Of a stretch of DNA of 18,197 bases, positions 1-6,469 are shown one piece after another. Both the position numbers and the translations under genes were made by a program. The first letter of the stretch is position 1; every line of letters begins with the position of its first letter. The notes under the pieces were generated by a model that saw only the letters and a list, made by a program, of their open reading frames with translations, made no database searches and had not been told where the DNA came from. Source of the DNA: JBDTNQ01 sp039933635 (GTDB lineage Bacteria > Acidobacteriota > Vicinamibacteria > Vicinamibacterales > SCN-69-37); contig JBDTNQ010000087.1 of the NCBI GenBank assembly GCA_039933635.1, positions 1-18,197 on the forward strand, given 5' to 3'.

Positions 1-55
1 GAGCGTCTGGCTACGAACCAGGAGGTCGCACGTTCGAGTCGTGCAGGGCGCACCA
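1..55 (+). tRNA. tRNA-Arg (anticodon ACG), 5' end cut off by the window
   Basis: This is the 3' part of a tRNA. Positions 1-4 read as the D-stem 3' half (GAGC). Positions 6-10 and 18-22 form the anticodon stem around the 7-nt loop at 11-17, with anticodon ACG at 13-15 (arginine CGN codons after A34-to-inosine editing). Positions 28-32 and 40-44 form a perfect T-stem around a TTCGAGT loop. Positions 45-51 are the 3' acceptor strand, 52 is the discriminator A, and CCA is encoded at 53-55. The 5' acceptor and most of the D-arm lie outside the window. The fold and conserved T-loop make the identification secure. Confidence 0.93.
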
Positions 56-65
56 CATGATCGGT

Positions 66-86
66 CCGAGGGGCATTGCCCCTCGG
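66..86. terminator. Hairpin between tRNA-Arg and the convergent regulator gene
   Basis: A perfect 9-bp inverted repeat (66-74 with 78-86) encloses a 3-nt ATT loop. It lies 11 bp after the tRNA CCA end and 13 bp past the stop of the regulator gene on the opposite strand, so it could stop transcription from both sides. The T-run after it is poor (TTCC on the + strand), so it is a strong stem rather than a textbook intrinsic terminator. Confidence 0.6.
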
Positions 87-98
87 TTCCCCCAACCC

Positions 99-1334
99 TC
101 ACTCGCAGCGCCCGCCCGGGCTTGCTTCGCGCGGCCGCAGGCGCGTTTCCGAATCGCTGACACGCGCACTCGCGTGGACCTTCTGAGTTCTAGTCTTGCC
201 GCCGACGACGGCGCGCAGGGGCGACGCTTGGGCGAGTGGGGCTGCGGAGCGGAATCGCTGGAAGGGCAGATGGCAATCGTGCTTTCTCAGGAAGCTGAGA
301 AAGCGCTTGTAGTCCTCGGTGGGCATGTTGAACGACTCGACGAGGAGGCGATAGTTGCCTTTCGTCTGTTCGAGGCCGATCTGCACGATGGCGCGCAGAT
401 CCTGCCGCGTAAGGTCGCGTGACATGAAGGACGGATACACGGCGGCCCAGAAAGACTGTCGATGCTGCAGCATCAGCGTGGCCAGTTCCTCGGCCCTCGA
501 GCTGAGCGGTGCATCGGCCTGTTGCGAGGCTTCTTCGGCGGGCGGAACCGGCACTTTTGCGATGACGTCACTGGGCAGATCGGGCACACGGACGATCCCG
601 TTTGACGCTTTCAGCACCACGCGTTCGATGACGTTCTTGAGTTCACGGACGTTGCCAGGCCACGCATACGCCATCAGGACTTCGAGCGCGTCCGGCGCGA
701 TTTCCGGCGTGGGGATGTGGTGGGTCTGGCTGTACCAGCCAAGGTAGTAGGTGAGGAGCGGCGCGATGTCTTCCACGCGTTCGCGCAGCGGCGGAATGCA
801 GATCCGCACGACGTTCAGCCGGAAGTAGAGATCTTCACGGAACGCACCCGAGGCGATCTCGGCCTCGAGCTTGCGATTGGTTGCGGTGATCACGCGCACG
901 TTGACCCGGGTGTGCACGCGGTCGGCGCCGATGCGCTGGATTTCGCCGGTTTCGAGGAAGCGGAGCAGCACCGCCTGCATGCGCGGGGTCATCTCGCCGA
1001 CCTCGTCGAGAAACACCGTCCCGTTCGGGGCCATTTCCAGCAGACCAGGCTTGTCGCGGTACGCACCCGTGAAGCTGCCCTTCACGTGGCCGAAGAGTTC
1101 GGACTCGAGAAGCGAGTCGGGCAGTCCCGCGCAATTGAGCGTGACCATGTTGGCGCCAGCGCGCGGACTGCGCGAGTGGATCAAGCGCGCGACGACTTCC
1201 TTCCCCACTCCCGTCTCGCCCGTGATGAGGACCTTGGCGTCCGAACGAGCCGCGACCTCGATGTCGGCCTCGAGCGAGCGCATGGCTTCGCTGCGAACGA
1301 CAAAACGAGGTTCAGACGGCCGGGAGAGCGCCAT
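99..1334 (-). CDS. Sigma-54 interaction (AAA+) transcriptional activator, EPS-locus type, no sensory domain
   Basis: This 411-aa bacterial enhancer-binding protein should use ATP hydrolysis to open sigma-54 promoters. It shows Walker A GETGVGKE (39-46), the sigma-54 contact loop GSFTGA (86-91, Ser in place of the usual Ala of GAFTGA), Walker B TVFLDE (106-111), an arginine-rich PPLRER segment and sensor II WPGNVREL (225-232). Only about 15-30 residues precede the AAA+ core, so there is no receiver, PAS or GAF domain. The usual Fis-type helix-turn-helix is replaced by a divergent module at about 280-358, which the adjacent activator at 1730-2878 also has. A further 50 or so residues rich in Ala, Arg and Ser follow and have no counterpart in that paralogue. 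The start at 1334 is supported by AAAGGA at 1345-1350, 10 nt upstream. The gene is divergent from the EPS operon and is a likely regulator of it; its target promoter is not shown directly. Confidence 0.93.
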   Translation of the reverse strand: MALSRPSEPRFVVRSEAMRSLEADIEVAARSDAKVLITGETGVGKEVVARLIHSRSPRAGANMVTLNCAGLPDSLLESELFGHVKGSFTGAYRDKPGLLEMAPNGTVFLDEVGEMTPRMQAVLLRFLETGEIQRIGADRVHTRVNVRVITATNRKLEAEIASGAFREDLYFRLNVVRICIPPLRERVEDIAPLLTYYLGWYSQTHHIPTPEIAPDALEVLMAYAWPGNVRELKNVIERVVLKASNGIVRVPDLPSDVIAKVPVPPAEEASQQADAPLSSRAEELATLMLQHRQSFWAAVYPSFMSRDLTRQDLRAIVQIGLEQTKGNYRLLVESFNMPTEDYKRFLSFLRKHDCHLPFQRFRSAAPLAQASPLRAVVGGKTRTQKVHASARVSDSETRLRPREASPGGRCE

Positions 1335-1687
1335 GAGCTTGGAGTCCTTTCAGACTATTCATGTCTCGGCGTGACTTTAGTCCGAGCGCAAGAATCGTAA
1401 CGGGAAGGCCGGAACGGGTCAATGGCCATCAATGGAGATACCTGTCTGGCAAGGCGCCTGAAATCTGTGAGTTACACGAATGTCGTTTCTCGCTTTTGCA
1501 GCGGGAGCGACCCGATTTTGACGCCTCGCTGTCACGGTTAAGTCTTCCAAAACGATGACTTTATTCCAGCAGGCGCCGTCCTATCAAGTCATTCCCCGAG
1601 TCGGGCTGCCCCTTATCCCCCGCCGCTCCGAGTTCTAATGCCTGCCGCCTCAGCGCGATACGGGAGATCGCTCCCCTGGCCCGGTTC

Positions 1688-1703
1688 CGGCCAGCCGTTT
1701 GCA
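1688..1703 (+). promoter_or_regulatory. Candidate sigma-54 (-24/-12) promoter of the EPS operon
   Basis: The sequence CGGCCAGCCGTTTGCA aligns with the sigma-54 consensus TGGCACGN4TTGCA. It has GG at the -24 element (1689-1690) and GC at the -12 element (1701-1702) with the required 10-nt spacing between them, plus a full TTGCA and matching C and G positions in the -24 box. The predicted transcription start is near 1714, giving a short leader before the Shine-Dalgarno sequence at 1720-1726. It sits directly ahead of a gene for a sigma-54 activator, which supports the call. No other spacer in the window gave an equally good match. Confidence 0.6.
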
Positions 1704-1719
1704 CATAGAAGGCTGACCT

Positions 1720-1726
1720 GGAGAGG
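1720..1726 (+). promoter_or_regulatory. Ribosome binding site fixing the start of the second activator
   Basis: GGAGAGG lies just before the ATG at 1730. The next in-frame ATG, at 1772, lacks such a site, so 1730 is the preferred start. Confidence 0.65.
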
Positions 1727-1729
1727 TGA

Positions 1730-2878
1730 ATGGTCGCCCCCGGCGTGGCGATTTCACACCTGACCCCCCTGATGAGGCACAACGGCCCCGTAGATTTAAT
1801 CGGCACGAGCCGATCGATTACTGAATTGAAAGCGGAGATCGGGCGCGTGGCGCGTTCGGACGCCAAGGTGCTGATCACTGGCGAGAGCGGCGCGGGCAAG
1901 GAAGTGGTGGCTCGGGCCATCAATTCGGCCAGCCCGCGGGCCGATCAGCCCTTCGTCCCCGTCAATTGCGCGGGGATCCCCGAGACCCTTCTCGAGTCCG
2001 AGCTGTTCGGCCACGTGAAGGGGTCGTTCACGGGTGCGTACCGTGACAAACCGGGAAAACTGGAGATGTCGGACAACGGGACGATTTTCCTCGATGAGAT
2101 CGGGGAGATGACCCTGCGGATGCAGGGCCTGCTGCTCCGGTTTCTGGAGACCGGCGAGATCCAGAAGGTCGGCGCGGAGCGCCCCGCCAACGTCACGAAC
2201 GTTCGCGTGATTACGGCCACGAATCGCAACCTGCGCGACCTGATCGCGCTCGGTCAGTTCCGGGAGGACCTCTTTTATCGCATCAACGTGATTCACATCG
2301 TGGTGCCGCCGCTCCGCGAGCGACGAGAAGACGTGCCTATGCTCGTGGACCACTTCCTGCACCGGTTTACCAACCGTCCGCTCAATGGGAATGGGTACGG
2401 CGCCAACGCGGTCGCTGAACAGAGCGTGGTCAGAGCGATTTCGCCGGATGCCGTGGCGGTCCTGGCCGAGTACGGGTGGCCCGGGAACGTCCGGCAGCTC
2501 GAGAACGTGATGGAGCGACTGGTGGTGACCGGTCGCCGCGAGGTGATTCAGGTCGACGACCTGTCGCCGGAGATTCGCGTGCCGGGGCAGGTCAGCCTGC
2601 GGCCGCGACGTGAGCGGCGGCGCACCGTGGCCGACGAGCTGTTCAAGAAGTTGAAGGAAGATCGGGAGTCGTTCTGGACGGCCGTGTACCCGCTCTACAT
2701 GAACCGGGAAATCACACGCAGCAACGTGCGCGATCTCGTCCACAAGGGGCTCGAAGAAGCCCGCGGTAACTATAAGATTGTACTGCGCTTGTTCAATATG
2801 GAGTCCGCCGACTACAAGCGCTTTCTGAACTTCCTCCGGAAGCATGATTGTCAGCTTCCTTTCAAGGAATACCGATAG
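1730..2878 (+). CDS. Sigma-54 interaction (AAA+) transcriptional activator, first gene of the EPS operon
   Basis: This 382-aa enhancer-binding protein is paralogous to the one at 99-1334. Key elements are Walker A GESGAGKE (51-58), the GSFTGA loop (98-103), Walker B TIFLDE (118-123), ITATNR (160-165), PPLRER (193-198) and WPGNVRQL (250-257). About 40 residues precede the ATPase core, so no input domain is present and activity must be set by expression level or a partner protein. The C-terminal module (about 300-378) has an SFW-x-AVYP motif, then GLE-x3-GNY and DYKRFL-x-FLRKHDC-x-LPF. By position the last part should be a divergent Fis-like DNA-binding helix-turn-helix. It is the first gene downstream of a candidate sigma-54 promoter and ends 17 bp before the export gene, so autoregulation of the whole operon is likely. 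In XrtA-type EPS loci the comparable regulator is called PrsR; that name is not applied here because the architecture differs. Confidence 0.93.
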   Translation: MVAPGVAISHLTPLMRHNGPVDLIGTSRSITELKAEIGRVARSDAKVLITGESGAGKEVVARAINSASPRADQPFVPVNCAGIPETLLESELFGHVKGSFTGAYRDKPGKLEMSDNGTIFLDEIGEMTLRMQGLLLRFLETGEIQKVGAERPANVTNVRVITATNRNLRDLIALGQFREDLFYRINVIHIVVPPLRERREDVPMLVDHFLHRFTNRPLNGNGYGANAVAEQSVVRAISPDAVAVLAEYGWPGNVRQLENVMERLVVTGRREVIQVDDLSPEIRVPGQVSLRPRRERRRTVADELFKKLKEDRESFWTAVYPLYMNREITRSNVRDLVHKGLEEARGNYKIVLRLFNMESADYKRFLNFLRKHDCQLPFKEYR

Positions 2879-2895
2879 TGCTCAGAGGAACAGTC

Positions 2896-3531
2896 ATGCG
2901 ACGAGCGTGGAACGTGAAGCGTATTCTTTCGAGTGTTCTCGTGGCGCTGGTGGTTGCGGCGCGCGCGGCGTCGGCCCAGGCGCCGGCCCCGCCTCGTCCG
3001 GCCCCGCCGCCCGCCCAGGTCGCGCCAGCTGGTGTGGCACTGCCGGGCGACTACGTCATTGGTCCCGATGACTCGTTGTCGGTGATCTACTGGAACAACC
3101 AGGAGATGTCGCGAGACGTCGTGGTGCGGCCTGACGGCAAAATTTCGCTGCCGCTCCTGAACGACGTCGTGGCCGTCGGTCTGACCCCCGAACAACTGCG
3201 GGTGAAGCTCACCGAGGCCGCCACGAAGTTCGTCGAAGATCCAAACGTCATGGTCATCGTCAAGGACATCAAGAGCCGCATGGTGTCCATCACCGGCGAG
3301 GTCGCCAAGTCCGGGCCGTATGCGATCAACGGACCGATGACTGTGCTTCAGCTGATCTCGCTGGCCGGCGGCCTGCAGGAGTTCGCCGACAAGAAGCACA
3401 TCTCGATCATCCGTACGGAGAAGGGGCAGCCGGTCAGCTACCTCTTCAATTACGAAGAAGTGGTCAAGAAGCGCAAGAACCTGAAGCAGAACATTCTGCT
3501 GCTGCCCGGCGACCAGGTGGTCGTGCCCTGA
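2896..3531 (+). CDS. Short outer-membrane polysaccharide export (OPX/SLBB) protein, XrtA-locus type
   Basis: This 211-aa secreted protein should form the periplasmic part of the EPS export channel. Residues 1-27 are a signal peptide (positive start, hydrophobic core, cleavage near ASA-QA). A Pro/Ala-rich linker follows (29-48), then a Poly_export (Wza-type) domain (about 50-123, beginning GDYVIGPDDSLSV) and one SLBB domain (about 128-180, ITGEVAKSGPY). The end, LLLPGDQVVVP, is typical of the short XrtA-associated subfamily. There is no lipobox cysteine, no second SLBB repeat and no C-terminal amphipathic helix of the kind that spans the outer membrane in Wza (about 380 aa). The start at 2896 is chosen over in-frame 2848 because AGAGGA at 2884-2889 precedes it and the signal peptide begins there; 2848 would overlap the upstream gene. 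The next gene starts within its stop codon. Confidence 0.92.
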   Translation: MRRAWNVKRILSSVLVALVVAARAASAQAPAPPRPAPPPAQVAPAGVALPGDYVIGPDDSLSVIYWNNQEMSRDVVVRPDGKISLPLLNDVVAVGLTPEQLRVKLTEAATKFVEDPNVMVIVKDIKSRMVSITGEVAKSGPYAINGPMTVLQLISLAGGLQEFADKKHISIIRTEKGQPVSYLFNYEEVVKKRKNLKQNILLLPGDQVVVP

Positions 3532-4895
3532 TGAGGCATTCCGCGGTACGTCGCGCTCGGGCGTGGGGGCTGGGTCTCTGTGTGTGCGGGACCCTGCTGT
3601 TCGTCCGCCCGGCCGACGCCCAGATTCTTGGACGGGATCGACCGGAGCGCCCCAGCCGTGGCTTGTTCGGGCCTGGCAATCAGGCTACGTCGCAGTCCTT
3701 GACCGCCAGCGCGAACTTCGGCGCCGGCATGTTCAAGACGAACGTCGACTCCGCCTTGACCGACACGCCCGGGGCGCCGCTTCCGACAGCGGCCGATTCA
3801 TGGACGAGGTTCAATGGAGGGAGCGGGCGCGTGGCGTATCTTCTCGATCGCGCGCGTGTGGGGATCGACGCGGCGCTTGGCATTTCGGGCCGGAGATTGA
3901 CGGACGGACGGAATGCCGTCGCCACCGACGGCACCGCCGGCCTGGTCTGGACGATGCCGATGTCCGCTCGGACCAACGTCAGCGGCAGCGCGACTGTCGG
4001 CTATCGGCCGGTGTCCGCCAACACGCTGTTTCCCTCGTTGCTTGAAGGCAGCACGACCGGACCCGACCCGCTCGACTACCAACTGAACGGTGACATTGAC
4101 CAGTACGTGACGAGCACCGCCGCCGTATCCGCGTCGCACGCCCTCTCGCGTCGTTCCAGCCTCTCGGCCCAATACGACGCCAGCCACGCGTGGGGGTCCT
4201 CAACGCGTGTCGCCCAAAGCACGATGGCGGCCGGCGCGAAATACGACTACTCGTTCCGCCAGGGACTGACCGCGCATCTTGGATATACCAGACGCATCGG
4301 AGACTACGCCACGGGGACATCGGACAATCGCAGCCGGTCGCGGAGCGACGTCATCGACGTGGGCGTCAGCTACGGGCACTCGCTGTCCCTCTCGCGCCGC
4401 AGTTCGCTGACGTTCTCCTCCGGCTCGACCGGCGTGTCCGACGGAACCAGCACGCGGTATGACGTGACGGGGAGCGCCGCCCTGAACTACGAAGTGGGCC
4501 GAAGCTGGTCAGCGGTTGCCGCGTACGACCGGCGGGCGGGCTTTGTCGAGACCCTCGCGGCGCCGTCGTTTTCGGACAACGGGTCGGCGTCGTTGAGCGG
4601 GCTCGTGACGAGACGAATCAGCGTCCAGGCGCAGACGGGTGCGTCGCGCGGCGAGATCGGCGTGTCGTCGCAGAACAGCTACTGGATCTATCGCGCCTCG
4701 ACGAGCGTTGGTGTCGCGATTTTCAGGTCGGCCAGCATCGCCTTCGAATACATGAACTACTCCTATCAGTTCGACGACACGCGCTACCTGCCGACCGGCA
4801 CGAGCGCACGCGCGCACCGGCAGACGGTGCAGGTGTCGCTGCAGCTCTGGGCGCCCATCTTCCAGCGTTTGAGGAACAGCAATGCTACCCGGTAA
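3531..4895 (+). CDS. Predicted outer-membrane beta-barrel protein of the EPS locus
   Basis: This 454-aa protein has a signal peptide (1-30, cleavage near ADA-Q). The rest is rich in Ser, Thr, Gly and alternating hydrophobic strands (for example RRSSLSAQYDAS, SVGVAIFRSASIAFEYMNYSYQF, HRQTVQVSLQLW), as expected for a transmembrane beta-barrel. No catalytic motif is visible. Its place between the export protein and the Wzz protein matches the beta-barrel outer-membrane proteins of XrtA-type EPS loci. It is the best candidate for the polymer exit pore, since the adjacent export protein has no outer-membrane helix. The last strand is followed by about 10 residues instead of ending on an aromatic residue. 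The ATG overlaps the upstream TGA by one base, so translation is coupled; the gene's end overlaps the next start by 14 bp. The family assignment is by composition and context, not by a diagnostic motif. Confidence 0.82.
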   Translation: MRHSAVRRARAWGLGLCVCGTLLFVRPADAQILGRDRPERPSRGLFGPGNQATSQSLTASANFGAGMFKTNVDSALTDTPGAPLPTAADSWTRFNGGSGRVAYLLDRARVGIDAALGISGRRLTDGRNAVATDGTAGLVWTMPMSARTNVSGSATVGYRPVSANTLFPSLLEGSTTGPDPLDYQLNGDIDQYVTSTAAVSASHALSRRSSLSAQYDASHAWGSSTRVAQSTMAAGAKYDYSFRQGLTAHLGYTRRIGDYATGTSDNRSRSRSDVIDVGVSYGHSLSLSRRSSLTFSSGSTGVSDGTSTRYDVTGSAALNYEVGRSWSAVAAYDRRAGFVETLAAPSFSDNGSASLSGLVTRRISVQAQTGASRGEIGVSSQNSYWIYRASTSVGVAIFRSASIAFEYMNYSYQFDDTRYLPTGTSARAHRQTVQVSLQLWAPIFQRLRNSNATR

Positions 4896-6462
4896 GAGCC
4901 TCACCCCCGAGTTCGTCGTCGGCATGGTGCGCCGGCGGTTCTGGCTGTTGATTCTGCCGTTGGCGATCGCGGGTGCCGTGACGGCACTCTACGCCCGTCA
5001 GCTGCCGGACATGTATTCCGCCGATACCGTCATCCTGGTCGTGCCCCAGAAGATTCCCGAGGCCTTCGTTCGTTCGACGGTCTCGGACAACATTGCCGAT
5101 CGCCTGCAGACGATTACCCCGACGATTCTCAGCCGCTCGCGGCTCGAGCGGATTATCCAGGACTACAACCTGTATCCGCAGGAGCGTGGACGGTTGCCGA
5201 TGGAGGACGTGGTTGCGCTGATGCGGCGGAACGTGGTCTTTCCGCAGACGAAAGACAACTCGTTCACGATTCGCTACACGGGCGAGAATCCGCGGCAGGT
5301 GGCCCAGGTGGCCAACCGGCTGTCGTCACTGTTCATCGACGAGAACCTCGCCGATCGGCGCAATCAGGCCGAGGGGACAGATAACTTTCTGGAGTCGCGC
5401 CTGGCCGAGGCGAAGGCGAAGCTGATCGAAAAAGAGAAGGCGTTGGAAGCGTACAAGCGCGAGCACGCCGGCGAACTACCCTCGCAGATCGGTTCGAACC
5501 TGCAGCAGGTGGATGCGGCGCAGTCGCGCGTCAGCGATACACGCAGTTCGATTGACCGCGCGCAGGAGCGCCGGCTCGTGCTGGAGCAGCAGTTGGCCGC
5601 GCTTCAGAAGCCTGGTGCTGTTGATCCCGAGGCGCTGGCCGCGACCTCGCGTCCACCGGGGGCGGATGCGCCTCCGAGCGGCGTGCAACAGCAGCTGGCG
5701 CAGGCGGAGAACCAGGTCACTGCGCTGGAAGCCAAGGGACTCAAGGCCGGTCACCCGGATCTGGATCAGGCACGACGCCGCGTGCGAGATCTTCGCGCGC
5801 AGGTTGCCCGCGAGGCCGCAGAAGCCGCGGCCGGTACTCCGTCGACTCCGACCCGTGCCCTGTCCTCGACCGAATTGGAACGGCGTCGCCAGGTGAGCGG
5901 ACTGCAGGCGCAGATCGCCGAGATCGATTCGCAGATTGCCCGCATGCAGCAGGATGCCACCAGGTTTCAGGCGGTGGCCGACGACGCCCAGCGCCGCGCG
6001 GATGCGATGCCCGCTCGCGAGTCGGAGCTCACCGAACTCAGCCGCGACTACGGCATTCTCCAGGCGAGCTACAACACGCTGCTTGGCAAGAAACAGGACT
6101 CACAGATCGCCGCCAACCTCGAGGAGCAGGCCGTTGGCGAGCAGTTCAAGCTTCTGGATCCGGCCCAGGTCCCCGGCAGGCCGTACAGTCCGAATCGGAT
6201 GGCGATCAACACCACCGGCGCGGCCGCTGGTCTGGGCCTGGGAGTGTTGCTCATCGCGTTTCTGGAATATCGCGATCGATCGTTCCGGACCGACGACGAG
6301 GTTGGACGAGTCCTGGGGTTGCCCGTGCTGGCAGTCATTCCGCTCATGCAGTCGGATCTCGACCTGCGGCGGAGCCGGTGGCGGGCGGTCGTGACATACG
6401 TCGCTCTCGGCGGCGTCGTGATCGGGTGCGCGGGCCTGTTCCTGTTTGCCGTTGGTCACTGA
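4882..6462 (+). CDS. Wzz/GNVR-type polysaccharide chain-length determinant, XrtA-locus type
   Basis: This 526-aa polysaccharide co-polymerase in the inner membrane sets polymer length and links the export machine to the kinase. It has TM1 at about 20-38, a Wzz N-terminal domain (about 7-100), a long periplasmic coiled coil (about 165-375, rich in Glu, Ala, Gln and Arg), the GNVR segment ELSRDYGILQASYNTLLGKK (385-404), and the proline-rich stretch VPGRPYSPNRM before TM2 (about 442-460). The cytoplasmic segment DRSFRTDDEVGRVLGLPVLAVIP (465-487) is of the kind seen in co-polymerases that work with a separate BY-kinase. A third TM (503-524) ends the protein, an addition typical of the PEP-CTERM-locus subfamily rather than enteric Wzz. 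The start at 4882 has GAGGAA at 4871-4876, 5 nt upstream. It overlaps the previous gene by 14 bp, and the next gene follows after 7 bp. Confidence 0.93.
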   Translation: MLPGKSLTPEFVVGMVRRRFWLLILPLAIAGAVTALYARQLPDMYSADTVILVVPQKIPEAFVRSTVSDNIADRLQTITPTILSRSRLERIIQDYNLYPQERGRLPMEDVVALMRRNVVFPQTKDNSFTIRYTGENPRQVAQVANRLSSLFIDENLADRRNQAEGTDNFLESRLAEAKAKLIEKEKALEAYKREHAGELPSQIGSNLQQVDAAQSRVSDTRSSIDRAQERRLVLEQQLAALQKPGAVDPEALAATSRPPGADAPPSGVQQQLAQAENQVTALEAKGLKAGHPDLDQARRRVRDLRAQVAREAAEAAAGTPSTPTRALSSTELERRRQVSGLQAQIAEIDSQIARMQQDATRFQAVADDAQRRADAMPARESELTELSRDYGILQASYNTLLGKKQDSQIAANLEEQAVGEQFKLLDPAQVPGRPYSPNRMAINTTGAAAGLGLGVLLIAFLEYRDRSFRTDDEVGRVLGLPVLAVIPLMQSDLDLRRSRWRAVVTYVALGGVVIGCAGLFLFAVGH

Positions 6463-6469
6463 GCAAGAC

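Larger units (their letters stand above)
1335..1729. promoter_or_regulatory. 395-bp divergent control region between the two sigma-54 activators
   Basis: No convincing gene lies here, and the region is visibly less GC-rich than its surroundings. It holds the start signals of the left-hand gene, a -24/-12 promoter at 1688-1703 and several small inverted repeats that could be activator sites: CGGG-N5-CCCG at 1502-1514, CCCGA-G-TCGGG at 1595-1605, and GGGAG-N4-CTCCC at 1662-1675. The middle one is centred about 114 bp upstream of the predicted +1, a normal distance for an enhancer site. TATCAAGTCATTC at 1582-1594 matches the IHF consensus except at its last base. The promoter for the left-hand gene was not identified. 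Confidence 0.5.

Noticed and set aside
717..1400. 227-aa open frame on the plus strand
   Set aside because: It is antisense to the first activator's AAA+ core, with no motif.
1447..1462. TGGCAAGGCGCCTGAA as a second sigma-54 promoter
   Set aside because: The -24 half fits, but the -12 half reads CTGA instead of TTGC, losing the invariant C. It is also about 270 bp from the gene start.
1361..1558. Possible 65-aa gene in the divergent spacer
   Set aside because: It has no ribosome binding site, no recognisable motif and composition like the regulatory spacer. It overlaps the region expected to hold the left-hand gene's promoter.
1796..2845. 349-aa open frame on the minus strand
   Set aside because: It is antisense to the second sigma-54 activator and has a His/Arg/Asp-rich composition typical of a shadow.
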